Below are positions 7,406-15,555 of a DNA stretch of 64,000 bases, one piece after another. The translations under genes were made by a program, and so were the position numbers. Below the pieces are notes generated by a model, which saw only the letters and a list, made by a program, of their open reading frames with translations, was not told where the DNA came from and did not search any database. The stretch's first letter is position 1; the number at the start of each line of letters is the position of its first letter. The DNA comes from JBDHWI01 sp964590135 (GTDB lineage: Bacteria > Chloroflexota > Anaerolineae > J036 > Brachytrichaceae): assembly GCA_964590135.1 (NCBI GenBank), contig CAZPVX010000009.1, positions 76,828 through 140,827 on the forward strand, given 5' to 3'.

Positions 7406-8305
7406 CTACTCTGTCTTGATCGCGTGGCCTCCGAAGCCCTTGCGCATCATGGCGGTCACTTTGGCGGCAAAGGATTCATCCTGGCGCGAGAGGAAGCGCT
7501 GATACAGCGAGAGCGTGATAACCGGCGCCGGCACGTCCTCATCGATGGCAGCCTGAATCGTCCAGCGCCCCTCACCCGAGTCTTCGACGTAACCTCTCAC
7601 GCCCTCCAGCCTCGGATCGTCCTTCAGCGCGTCGGCCAGTAGGTCGAGCAGCCAGCTTCGCACCACGCTGCCCTTGCGCCACACCTCGGCCACTGCGTCC
7701 AGCTTCAGGCCAAATTCGCTCTTCTCCATGATCTCGAAGCCTTCAGCGTAGGCTTGCATCATGCCGTATTCGACGCCATTGTGAACCATCTTGGTGAAGT
7801 GGCCGGCGCCGGCTGCGCCACAGTGCAGGTAGTACTGTCCGTCGGGGGCGAGCGTCTTGAACGCCGGCTCCAACTGCTTGAAGCTCGCATCATCGCCGCC
7901 GATCATCAGGCAATAGCCATTCTCCAGGCCCCAGATGCCGCCGCTGGTGCCTTGATCCATGAACTGGATGCCTTTCTCCTTGCACTCAGCATAGTGGCGC
8001 TTGCTATCCTTCCAGTTGCTGTTGCCACTGTCGATGATGGTGTCGCCGGCTTGCAGCAACTCGATCAACTTCTGGATCATCTCGTCGGTTGGCTTGCCGC
8101 TGGGAATCATCACCCAGATCGCGCGGGGTGGTTTCAGCGCGGCTACCAATTCCTCGATGGTGTAGACGCCGACCAGCCCTTCGGCCTTCATCTCATCAAC
8201 AGGCTTTGGGCTGCGATTGCACACGATGACATCGTGGCCGTCACGATGCCAGCGCCGCGCCATGTTTGCGCCCATGCGCCCCAAACCAAACAAACCGATC
8301 TGCAT
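7406..8305 (-). CDS. gnd: 6-phosphogluconate dehydrogenase, decarboxylating (short GntZ-type)
   Basis: A 299-residue protein of the short class of 6-phosphogluconate dehydrogenases, which convert 6-phosphogluconate to ribulose-5-phosphate and CO2. GLGRMG at residues 6-11 is the dinucleotide-binding turn, DSGNSNWKDS lies near residue 92, and KMVHNGVEYGMMQAYAEG, holding the catalytic Lys and Asn, is near residue 165. AAGGAGCC lies just upstream of the ATG. The 186-base gap in front separates it from tal/pgi and contains a GCTGCCG/CGGCAGC inverted repeat, but no convincing promoter. Confidence 0.95.
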   Translation of the reverse strand: MQIGLFGLGRMGANMARRWHRDGHDVIVCNRSPKPVDEMKAEGLVGVYTIEELVAALKPPRAIWVMIPSGKPTDEMIQKLIELLQAGDTIIDSGNSNWKDSKRHYAECKEKGIQFMDQGTSGGIWGLENGYCLMIGGDDASFKQLEPAFKTLAPDGQYYLHCGAAGAGHFTKMVHNGVEYGMMQAYAEGFEIMEKSEFGLKLDAVAEVWRKGSVVRSWLLDLLADALKDDPRLEGVRGYVEDSGEGRWTIQAAIDEDVPAPVITLSLYQRFLSRQDESFAAKVTAMMRKGFGGHAIKTE

Positions 8306-8491
8306 GATGGCTCCTTGTAATCAGAATTTGTGATTGGCACCGGGTGTTGCGCAGTCGAACCTACAGCCGGCTGCCGTCAATGCCATATCCTGGGCGTGCC
8401 GGCAGCATCGGCTGAAAGCCGCGCAACATCAATTGGTGATTATTCATTTGTAAGCGCGCTAAACACAATCTGGCGTTGACAATCCTGCCCC

Positions 8492-11365
8492 TCAGTTGCG
8501 AGCGCGCCGTGTTCGCGCCGGCTTCGCGCCTGCTTTTGTTGCAGCAGCCTTGCTGCGCCGCGTGCCGCCGCTCAGCACCTTGATGATTTTCTTGAGCGAG
8601 GCATCAACGTCATTTCCAAGATGCAGACGCAACACGCGCCGGCCATGCGTTTGCAGCGATTCGTAATCGCCCAGCGCCTGCGCGCGCAGCAGCGTGGCAA
8701 ATGAGAAAGGCTCGCCGGCGATCAACAGCTCTTCCTCTGGGTCGTAGGTCAATTGCAACGCAATGACATTATTCGCACCGCCTTTGTGCAGCTGGCCGGT
8801 GCTGTGCAGAAATCGCGGGCCAAAGCCCACTGTCACTGGCACACCGAATTTATCGCGCGCAAGCTGGCGAATCTTGTCCAACTCGCTCACCACATCTGGT
8901 ATGTGCGGCAGGTAGGCTTGGATGGCGATGTAGTCGCCAGGTTTGGCCTGGCGCAAGAACTTGTTGAGCTGACCATTGGCCGAGCGGCTGCTCTGCTCTG
9001 CCTCAAATTCGCCGGTCTCCTCAAACACGTCCAGCAAGCGTTTGGTGTTGACCTTGCTCTCCAGCACGTTTGGCTCGTCGAATGGATCGACGCCGAGGGC
9101 AGCGCCGGCGATGGCAGTTGCGAACTCCCAGCGAAAGAACTCGCCCCCAAGATCGTAGAGATCATTCAGCTTCAGCGTGATGACGGGCCGGCCATCGCGC
9201 TTCAACTGCGAGACAAGCTTGTCATGCGTCTCGTCGCCGTTGAGCTTCATATAAACAAACAGGCGATCGTCACCCAGGCCGGCGCCGTTCTTCAGCGCAG
9301 CCGGCAACCCATTCACTGTCAGATCACCTTCTACCGGCACGATGCCGCGCTCCTGCTTGCCGGTGCTTTCGGCGATGAGCTGCTCAATCCAGTAACCGAA
9401 GGTATAGATCTCCGGCGAGAGGATAAAGGACACCTTGTCCTGCCCGCGCAGCGCCATGCCGCCGAGCAATGCGCCAAGATACAGGCCAGGATTGCCGGCG
9501 CTATCGGGCTGGCACCAATCAGCCATCTGCTTGGCGCGCTTCAACAGTTGCGCCACGTCGATGCCCTGCAACGCTGCCGGCACAAGGCCAAAATACGAGA
9601 GTGCTGAGTAGCGTCCGCCAATATCCGACGGGTTGACGAAGACCTTTCGGAAGCCTTCCTCGACAGCCATATCTTGCAGCGATGTGCCATCATCGGTGAT
9701 GGCGATGAAGTGCTGGCCGGCGTGATAACCCAGCGCCGCGTCGGCTTTGGCGCGGAAATATTTGTAGAACGCATTCACTTCCAGCGTCCCGCCGCTCTTG
9801 CTGGACACGACAAAGAGCGTATGGCGCATGTTCAAGCGTTTTTCGAGCGCCAACACTGTTGTGGGGTCGGTGGTGTCGAGGACGTGCATCCTCACCCCTG
9901 GCCCCTCCCCTGCGGAGAGCGGGGGGAAAGTCGCGCGCAACACATCCGGCGCGAGCGAACTGCCGCCCATGCCCAGCACCACCGCATCGGTGATACCGTC
10001 GGCTCGCACCGCATCACGGAATGCGTTCAACTCATCGACCCGATTGAGCATCAGGTCAGGCGACAGGAGCCAACCGAGGCGATTGTTCACCACCTTGATA
10101 TGCTCCGGCGCGCTCGTCCACAGCGAAGCATCTCGATGCCATGCGCGCGAGGCCGCCTTCATGGCGACGAGTTCCTCGATGTAACCCATCGCCGGCTCAA
10201 CATGACTCACTTCACCGCGCGAGACGATGGCGCTGCGCTTGTATTCGATGCCTTTGAACAGCGTATCGAACGCAACGGCAAACTGCTTCACGCCGTCATC
10301 CAGCAGTTTCTGCATCACGTCGGGCATGTGGATGCCGACGGCTTCCAGTTCGGTCATCACGCGCCTGGCGTCATCCAGCCCTTCATACAAGGCCGGCGCG
10401 GCGATGCCATGATCGGCAAAGGCTTTCAGCGTGGCCGGCGGCACCGTGTTGATGGTCTCTCTGCCGATCAACGCCTCGACGTAATACGTGTCTTTGTAGG
10501 CGGGGTTCTTCGTGCTGGTGCTGGCCCACAGCACACGCTGCAATCTTGCGCCGCGCTGCGCCAACTCCGCAAATTCCGGCTCGGCAAAAATTCGCTCGAA
10601 GATCTCATAGGCCAGTTTGGCATTTGCGATGCCTGCCTTGCCCTTCAGCGCCTCCAGCCGCGCCTGCTGGTCCTTGTCCCAGTCGGGAGTCGCCGCGATC
10701 TTCTCGTCGAGCAACTTGTCGACCAACACATCAACGCGGCTGACGAAGAATGACGCGACAGATGCCACATCGAGCGCTTCGTTCTTCAACGCGCGTTCCT
10801 TGAGGCCGGCGAGATACGCGCGCGCCACAGCTTCATAGCTCTCCAGCGAGAAGATCAACGTGATGTTGATGTTGATGCCTTCGGCGATGAGCGTTTGAAT
10901 CGCTGGGATGCCGGCAGCTGTGGCCGGCACCTTGATCATCAGATTTTTACGCGCAACCTGCTTGAAGAGCCGGCGGGCCTCATTCACTGTGCCCTCATAA
11001 TCGTTCGCCAGCAGTGGCGACACCTCAAGACTGATGAAGCCATCGACACCGTTGGTCTGCTCATACACCGGCTCCAACACGTCTGCAGCCGACTGAATGT
11101 CCTGAATCGCCAACGTCTCATAGATCGTCTTGGTGTCCACGCCCTTCTCCACCAGCGGGATGATGTCGGGGTCGTAGTCGGGGTTGCCAACAATGGCCTT
11201 CTCAAAGATCGACGGATTGGACGTGATGCCCACCACGCCGTAGTGGTCGATGAGGTCTTGCAGTTCGCCGGATTTGATCAGTCCGCGTTGAAAGCTGTCA
11301 TACCAGAAGCTCTGACCCAGTTTCTGCACAGCAGGGATCGGATTGCCATTTTTGCTCATAGTCAC
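8492..11365 (-). CDS. tal-pgi: Bifunctional transaldolase / glucose-6-phosphate isomerase
   Basis: A 957-residue fusion. Residues 1 to about 370 are transaldolase (GVVGITSNPSIFEKAI near residue 45, KVPATAAGIPA near 145, SVASFFVSRVD near 205). Residues from about 390 on are glucose-6-phosphate isomerase (GMGGSSLAPDVLR, VVSSKSGGTLE, DIGGRYSALS). Such fusions are known from Chloroflexota and related phyla and join the non-oxidative pentose-phosphate pathway to glycolysis. A stretch reading PPLSAGEGPGVR near residue 478 is encoded by a repeat inserted in frame. The tail is Lys/Arg/Ala rich. The GTG start overlaps the rpiB stop as GTGA; an ATG two codons later is an alternative. Confidence 0.95.
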   Translation of the reverse strand: MTMSKNGNPIPAVQKLGQSFWYDSFQRGLIKSGELQDLIDHYGVVGITSNPSIFEKAIVGNPDYDPDIIPLVEKGVDTKTIYETLAIQDIQSAADVLEPVYEQTNGVDGFISLEVSPLLANDYEGTVNEARRLFKQVARKNLMIKVPATAAGIPAIQTLIAEGININITLIFSLESYEAVARAYLAGLKERALKNEALDVASVASFFVSRVDVLVDKLLDEKIAATPDWDKDQQARLEALKGKAGIANAKLAYEIFERIFAEPEFAELAQRGARLQRVLWASTSTKNPAYKDTYYVEALIGRETINTVPPATLKAFADHGIAAPALYEGLDDARRVMTELEAVGIHMPDVMQKLLDDGVKQFAVAFDTLFKGIEYKRSAIVSRGEVSHVEPAMGYIEELVAMKAASRAWHRDASLWTSAPEHIKVVNNRLGWLLSPDLMLNRVDELNAFRDAVRADGITDAVVLGMGGSSLAPDVLRATFPPLSAGEGPGVRMHVLDTTDPTTVLALEKRLNMRHTLFVVSSKSGGTLEVNAFYKYFRAKADAALGYHAGQHFIAITDDGTSLQDMAVEEGFRKVFVNPSDIGGRYSALSYFGLVPAALQGIDVAQLLKRAKQMADWCQPDSAGNPGLYLGALLGGMALRGQDKVSFILSPEIYTFGYWIEQLIAESTGKQERGIVPVEGDLTVNGLPAALKNGAGLGDDRLFVYMKLNGDETHDKLVSQLKRDGRPVITLKLNDLYDLGGEFFRWEFATAIAGAALGVDPFDEPNVLESKVNTKRLLDVFEETGEFEAEQSSRSANGQLNKFLRQAKPGDYIAIQAYLPHIPDVVSELDKIRQLARDKFGVPVTVGFGPRFLHSTGQLHKGGANNVIALQLTYDPEEELLIAGEPFSFATLLRAQALGDYESLQTHGRRVLRLHLGNDVDASLKKIIKVLSGGTRRSKAAATKAGAKPARTRRARN
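9888..9928. repeat. Dispersed palindromic repeat inside tal-pgi
   Basis: A stretch with imperfect hairpin symmetry (CCCCTCCCC near 9902-9910 against GAGAGCGGGG near 9916-9925) preceded by CCTCACCCC. It matches the well-known interspersed element of the form CCTCACCCC-GGCCCCTCTCCC found in many bacteria, which when translated gives PLSAGEGPGV. Here it is in frame and adds about ten residues in the isomerase half just before the HVLDTTDP strand. Confidence 0.65.
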
Positions 11366-11814
11366 TCACATGCGCTACGTTCCATCGCCTCAACTTTTTT
11401 CAGGCGGCTAATGTAGCGGTCGCCGTTGTTGAAATACGCGCCAAGAAAAGCGCGAACGAGATCGAATGCAAGCTCCACGCCGATGACGCGCGCACCCAGC
11501 ACCAACACGTTCATGTTGTCGTGTTCCACGCCTTGGTGGGCGGAATAGGTGTCGTGGCACACGCAGGCGCGAATACCGCGCATCTTGTTGGCAGCCACAC
11601 ACGCGCCGACGCCGCTGCCACAAATGACAATGCCGCGCTCGGCCTTGCCCTGCTGCAATGCCTCTCCCACCGCTTGTGCAAAATCAGGATAGTCGGAGCG
11701 TTCTGCATTGAATGCACCCAGATCCGTCACATCGTGGCCGGCTTGGGTCAACATCTCAACTATGGGGCCTTTCAATGAGAAGCCGCCATGATCGGCGGCA
11801 ATGGCGATGCGCAT
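11362..11814 (-). CDS. rpiB: Ribose-5-phosphate isomerase B
   Basis: A 150-residue RpiB of standard length that interconverts ribulose-5-phosphate and ribose-5-phosphate. It starts MRIAIAADHGG and contains the ring motif CGSGVGACVAANK near residue 66, CVCHDTYSA near 84 and NVLVLGARVIG near 101. A second in-frame ATG lies two codons upstream at 11820. I prefer 11814 because a perfect TATAAT ends seven bases before it, which would give a leaderless transcript starting exactly at this ATG. The stop overlaps the tal-pgi start by four bases, so the two are translationally coupled. Confidence 0.93.
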   Translation of the reverse strand: MRIAIAADHGGFSLKGPIVEMLTQAGHDVTDLGAFNAERSDYPDFAQAVGEALQQGKAERGIVICGSGVGACVAANKMRGIRACVCHDTYSAHQGVEHDNMNVLVLGARVIGVELAFDLVRAFLGAYFNNGDRYISRLKKVEAMERSACE

Positions 11815-11829
11815 CTGCATGATTATATA
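11815..11829 (-). promoter_or_regulatory. -10 element of rpiB, leaderless configuration
   Basis: TATAAT at 11827-11822 (minus strand) is followed by a seven-base spacer and then the ATG at 11814. The spacing puts the predicted transcription start at the A of the ATG. No clear -35 hexamer is seen at 16-18 bases. Confidence 0.4.
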
Positions 11830-12001
11830 GAGAACATGCACTTTATCCAGAAGATCCGCCGGCCTCGCGCAGCAATGCACAGTCCGAACGATCGCGATCC
11901 GGCGCTGCCCCAACTGCCCAATAAAGCTGCCTGAATACTCTGGCAACGCTTCCACCCGCGCAAATTGTCAGTCGAGCAGAGACTTCCGCGTCTCATATGG
12001 T

Positions 12002-12007
12002 TATAAT
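12002..12007 (+). promoter_or_regulatory. -10 element upstream of alpha-glucan phosphorylase
   Basis: A consensus TATAAT lies 80 bases before the GTG start at 12087. No convincing -35 element is visible. It is back to back with the rpiB promoter, so this 270-base region is a divergent promoter region. Confidence 0.35.
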
Positions 12008-12086
12008 CATTGCCACTTTACTGGTTTACCTGCCATTCGTGCCGGCATCCTCTCGCCGGCAATGGTTTATTTTCACCGGAGGCTCC

Positions 12087-14237
12087 GTGTCTGACATCGT
12101 TATCGAATCTCTTTGCAGTCTGCTGCCCAAACGCATTCACAAATTGGGCGAACTGGCCTACAACCTGTGGTGGACGTGGCATCCCGAATCACAGCGCATC
12201 TTTCAGCGCATCGACAACGTGCTATGGGAACAGGTCTATCACAATCCCGTCAAGTTTCTGCGCCAGGCGCCGCGCAAGGCGTTGGCCAACGCAGCGAAGG
12301 ACAACCGCACGCTGGACATGTATGACCGTACACTGCGTGATTTCACGAATTACATGCACAGCAAGGAAAGCGTGAACGGCAACGGCAAGACGTGGTATCA
12401 GCAGTTTAAGCATGCGTGGCCGGCAAAGAAAGGGCCGGTCGCTTATTTCTCCTTCGAATATGGCCTGCACGAGAGCCTGCCGATGTACTCCGGCGGCCTC
12501 GGCGTGCTGGCCGGCGATCATCTGAAAGAAGCCAGCGACATGGGCGTGCCGCTCGTCGGCGTCGGCTTCCTTTACTTGCAAGGCTACTTCCGCCAGCGCA
12601 TCACCGAAGACGGCTGGCAGGAAGCGAACTACGATCAGCTCGATTTCGAGCAGTTGCCCATCACCCAGGTGCATGACGCCGCCGGCGACCCCCTGGTGCT
12701 GTGCGTCGAAATGCCCGGCCGCTGCATATATTTCAACATGTGGAAGGCGCAGATCGGGCGCGTGCCGCTGTATCTCATGGATACTGACCTGCCAGAGAAC
12801 TCGCCGCAGGATCGCGTGTTGACGCAGCGGCTTTACACACCAGACCCCGACACGCGCATCAACCAGGAGATGGTGTTGGGCATTGGTGGCGTGCGCGCGC
12901 TGCGCGAGATGAAGATTGCGCCAGCGGTGTGGCATATGAACGAGGGTCATCCCGCATTCCTGACGCTGGAGCGCGCAAGAGAGCTGGTGCAAAAGGGCAA
13001 GACCTTCGAGCAGGCGGTCCAGATCGTGAAGAAGAACACCGTCTTCACCACGCACACACCGGTGCCGGCGGGCAATGACAAATTCCCGGCCTGGCAGATC
13101 GACCGTCACCTCAACGGCTTCTGGGAACAACTCGGCATCACCCGCGACCAGTTCATGGCGTTGGGCAATGATGAAGGCGCCTTCGGCATGACCCCGCTCG
13201 CGTTGCGCCTGTCTTCCAAGGCAAACGGCGTAAGCGAGTTGCATGGCGAGGTGAGCCGCGCGATGTGGAAGTGGATGTATCCAAACGGAGATGTGCCGAT
13301 CGGCCACATCACCAACGGCATTCACACGCAGACGTGGCTGTCGCGGCGCATGAAGCGACTATTCGATGGCTATCTCGGCGCCGGCTGGCTCAACCGCCTC
13401 GACGACCCTGAAACATGGGAGATGCTCGACGAAATCCCCGATGACGATCTGTGGACTGTCCGCAAGCACCTCAAGCGCAAGCTGGCCTCGTTCATGCGTG
13501 ACCGCGCGCGCGTGAAGTGGATCACACACCTGCAACACCCGGTGCAGATCGTGGCCGGCGGCGTGCTGATCGATCCCAATGTGCTGACCATCGGCTTTGC
13601 GCGCCGCTTTGCCACCTACAAGCGCGCCACGCTGATGCTGCGCGATGTGCCGCGCCTGATGCGCCTGATCAACAACCCCGCTATGCCCGTGCAGATCCTG
13701 TTCGCCGGCAAATCGCACCCAGCCGACGAACCAGGCAAGCGATTGATTCAGGAGCTGTATCGCACGGTGAAGAACGCCGACAGCGCCGGCCGGCTGGTGT
13801 TCATCGAGGACTACGACATGAACGTGGCGCGCTATCTGGTGCAGGGCGTGGACGTGTGGATGAACACACCGCGCCGGCCCTACGAGGCCAGCGGCACCAG
13901 CGGCATGAAGGCCGGCTTGAATGGCGCGCTCAACTTCAGTGTGCTGGATGGCTGGTGGCGCGAATGCTGGAATGGCAAGAATGGCTGGGCCATTGGCGAG
14001 GACAAGAGCTTCGACGACATCGAAAAGCAAGACCATGCTGATTGCGAGTCGCTCTACAGCACGCTGGAAAATGAGATCGTGCCGCTGTACTACAGCACCG
14101 ACGACGACGGGCTGCCGCACGAATGGTTGAAATGGATGCGCGAGTCAATTCGCACGGTGGCGCCGGCATTCAGCACGCGCCGCATGGTGAAGCAATATGT
14201 GCAAGAGGCATATGCGCCGCTGGCGAATGACAAGTAG
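12087..14237 (+). CDS. glgP: Alpha-glucan (glycogen/maltodextrin) phosphorylase
   Basis: A 716-residue GT35 enzyme of the short bacterial/archaeal alpha-glucan phosphorylase subgroup. It releases glucose-1-phosphate from glycogen or maltodextrin with pyridoxal phosphate. The N terminus has the subgroup motif AYNLWWTWHPE, then YFSFEYGLHESLP and YSGGLGVLAGDHLK. VWHMNEGHPAF is in the middle, and EASGTSGMKAGLNG carries the expected PLP lysine at K608. I chose the GTG at 12087 because GGAGG sits five bases upstream and the recognisable protein begins there; an upstream ATG at 11997 would add a hydrophobic, unrelated extension. A terminator follows at 14261. Confidence 0.93.
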   Translation: MSDIVIESLCSLLPKRIHKLGELAYNLWWTWHPESQRIFQRIDNVLWEQVYHNPVKFLRQAPRKALANAAKDNRTLDMYDRTLRDFTNYMHSKESVNGNGKTWYQQFKHAWPAKKGPVAYFSFEYGLHESLPMYSGGLGVLAGDHLKEASDMGVPLVGVGFLYLQGYFRQRITEDGWQEANYDQLDFEQLPITQVHDAAGDPLVLCVEMPGRCIYFNMWKAQIGRVPLYLMDTDLPENSPQDRVLTQRLYTPDPDTRINQEMVLGIGGVRALREMKIAPAVWHMNEGHPAFLTLERARELVQKGKTFEQAVQIVKKNTVFTTHTPVPAGNDKFPAWQIDRHLNGFWEQLGITRDQFMALGNDEGAFGMTPLALRLSSKANGVSELHGEVSRAMWKWMYPNGDVPIGHITNGIHTQTWLSRRMKRLFDGYLGAGWLNRLDDPETWEMLDEIPDDDLWTVRKHLKRKLASFMRDRARVKWITHLQHPVQIVAGGVLIDPNVLTIGFARRFATYKRATLMLRDVPRLMRLINNPAMPVQILFAGKSHPADEPGKRLIQELYRTVKNADSAGRLVFIEDYDMNVARYLVQGVDVWMNTPRRPYEASGTSGMKAGLNGALNFSVLDGWWRECWNGKNGWAIGEDKSFDDIEKQDHADCESLYSTLENEIVPLYYSTDDDGLPHEWLKWMRESIRTVAPAFSTRRMVKQYVQEAYAPLANDK

Positions 14238-14260
14238 CTGAACGTCAGCCACAGAAAAGA

Positions 14261-14295
14261 AAGAACACGTCACCGATTGGAGACGTGTTCTTTTT
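14261..14295 (+). terminator. Intrinsic terminator after glgP
   Basis: AAGAACACGTC pairs perfectly with GACGTGTTCTT across a 10-base loop and runs into TTTTT. It lies 24 bases after the glgP stop. On the other strand the stem is preceded by A residues, so it may also serve the convergent gene ending at 14315. Confidence 0.9.
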
Positions 14296-14314
14296 GTGTC
14301 GGCGTGATCCGTCG

Positions 14315-15391
14315 CTATCGCGCCGACTGATGCTGCGCCGGCGCGCGCTGCGGTTTGGCGGCCTGCTCTGCCCGCGCGACCAGCTTATCCATCTCCGTGA
14401 TGACGAGGCGCGGATCATCCCAATGCACCTGCGCGCCAGCATATTCAGCCGGCACCACGCGCCAGTTTGGCAGGTTTGCCAGTTGCGCCGCGCGATCGAA
14501 GCGGGCAAATGGATCCTGCCCATAGATCAGCAATGACGGTTGTGTGAGCGCGCAATAGGTTTGGAAGATTGCCGGCGTGGATAGCTTCGCTGCAAGGGCG
14601 TGAAACGGCGCCACCTCAGCATCAGGCTGGTGACTGGTGACATAGGCATAGTTCACCGTGTTCTTGCTCACTGGCGTCTTCTGGCTGATGCGCAGTAAAT
14701 TCTTCAGCCCCGGGCGCGAGGTGAGCAGATCGAACAGCGGTCGCGCCCACAGCGGCGTGCGCAGCAGGCCCAACACCACATCACTGCCCAGCTTCATCTC
14801 ATCGCGCATGCTCATGCCGGTGGGCGAGATGAAGGTAAGCGCGCGAAATTTGTCGGGGCGCGCCAATGCAGCCTGCGCCAGAAATTCGCTGCCGAGCGCA
14901 AGCCCGGCCGCATCCACGACCTCATTGCCCAGCGCCTGCTCGATCAAATCGAGGATGGCATCGCGGTAGAGTGCCGGCGCATAGGGGCGGTCGCCGCGCT
15001 CAGAGAAACCGAAGCCAGGCAGGTCAAGCGCGATCACACGCCGGCTGTGCGAGTAATAGTCAAACAGCGGCTTCATCTCGTAGCTGGATGCAGCCGCGTT
15101 GATCGAATGGATGAGCAACAGTGGTGGAACGCCCTTCTTCAGCGGGCCGGCGCTGTAATAGGCCAGCATGCCGCTGCGCCGGCTGCGAAACTGCATCAGA
15201 TCGCCCTTCACCGCGGCAGTCATGGGAATGTAGTGGAACACGCGCGTGCGCGACCACGCGATGGCCGCAAGGCCAACACCGGTGAGCGCCAGTGCGCCAG
15301 CAGCCAGCACCGCTGGCACCACTGAATGCTTCCTTTGCGGCGCCGGCATGGGCGCAATCGCATGGGGCGAAGGGGCGTTGTGTGCAGGCAT
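14315..15391 (-). CDS. Alpha/beta-hydrolase-fold membrane protein lacking the catalytic serine
   Basis: A 358-residue protein with a short polar N terminus, one transmembrane helix near residues 24-47, and an alpha/beta-hydrolase domain. Strand 3 and the oxyanion region (LLLIHSINAAASS near 91), the VIALDLPGFGFSE segment near 119 and the lid order are all recognisable. The nucleophile elbow reads GLALG, so the Ser of GxSxG is Ala at residue 165. The late Asp is kept (YGQDPF), but the usual Gly-His before the last helix reads AQ, with a His two residues on. It is either a pseudo-hydrolase or uses different chemistry. The start is the ATG where the clean N terminus begins; a longer frame to 15514 is open but unlikely. 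Confidence 0.75.
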   Translation of the reverse strand: MPAHNAPSPHAIAPMPAPQRKHSVVPAVLAAGALALTGVGLAAIAWSRTRVFHYIPMTAAVKGDLMQFRSRRSGMLAYYSAGPLKKGVPPLLLIHSINAAASSYEMKPLFDYYSHSRRVIALDLPGFGFSERGDRPYAPALYRDAILDLIEQALGNEVVDAAGLALGSEFLAQAALARPDKFRALTFISPTGMSMRDEMKLGSDVVLGLLRTPLWARPLFDLLTSRPGLKNLLRISQKTPVSKNTVNYAYVTSHQPDAEVAPFHALAAKLSTPAIFQTYCALTQPSLLIYGQDPFARFDRAAQLANLPNWRVVPAEYAGAQVHWDDPRLVITEMDKLVARAEQAAKPQRAPAQHQSAR

Positions 15392-15555
15392 GTCAATGTG
15401 TTGCGCTGGTCCGGCATGCGTGTGTGAATTCAAGGCATCGGCGATACGGCGACCTGCGCCGGCGGCCCACCCGCGCTCTGCGATTGTATAGCAACCACAT
15501 TCGATGCGACACAACCTGGATGCCGTCTGCCAAATTGTGCGAAGATTGGCGCAGC

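Noticed and set aside
11997..12086. N-terminal hydrophobic extension of the alpha-glucan phosphorylase from the ATG at 11997
   Set aside because: The family sequence starts after the GTG at 12087, which has a good ribosome-binding site; the enzyme is cytoplasmic and the extension overlaps the promoter.
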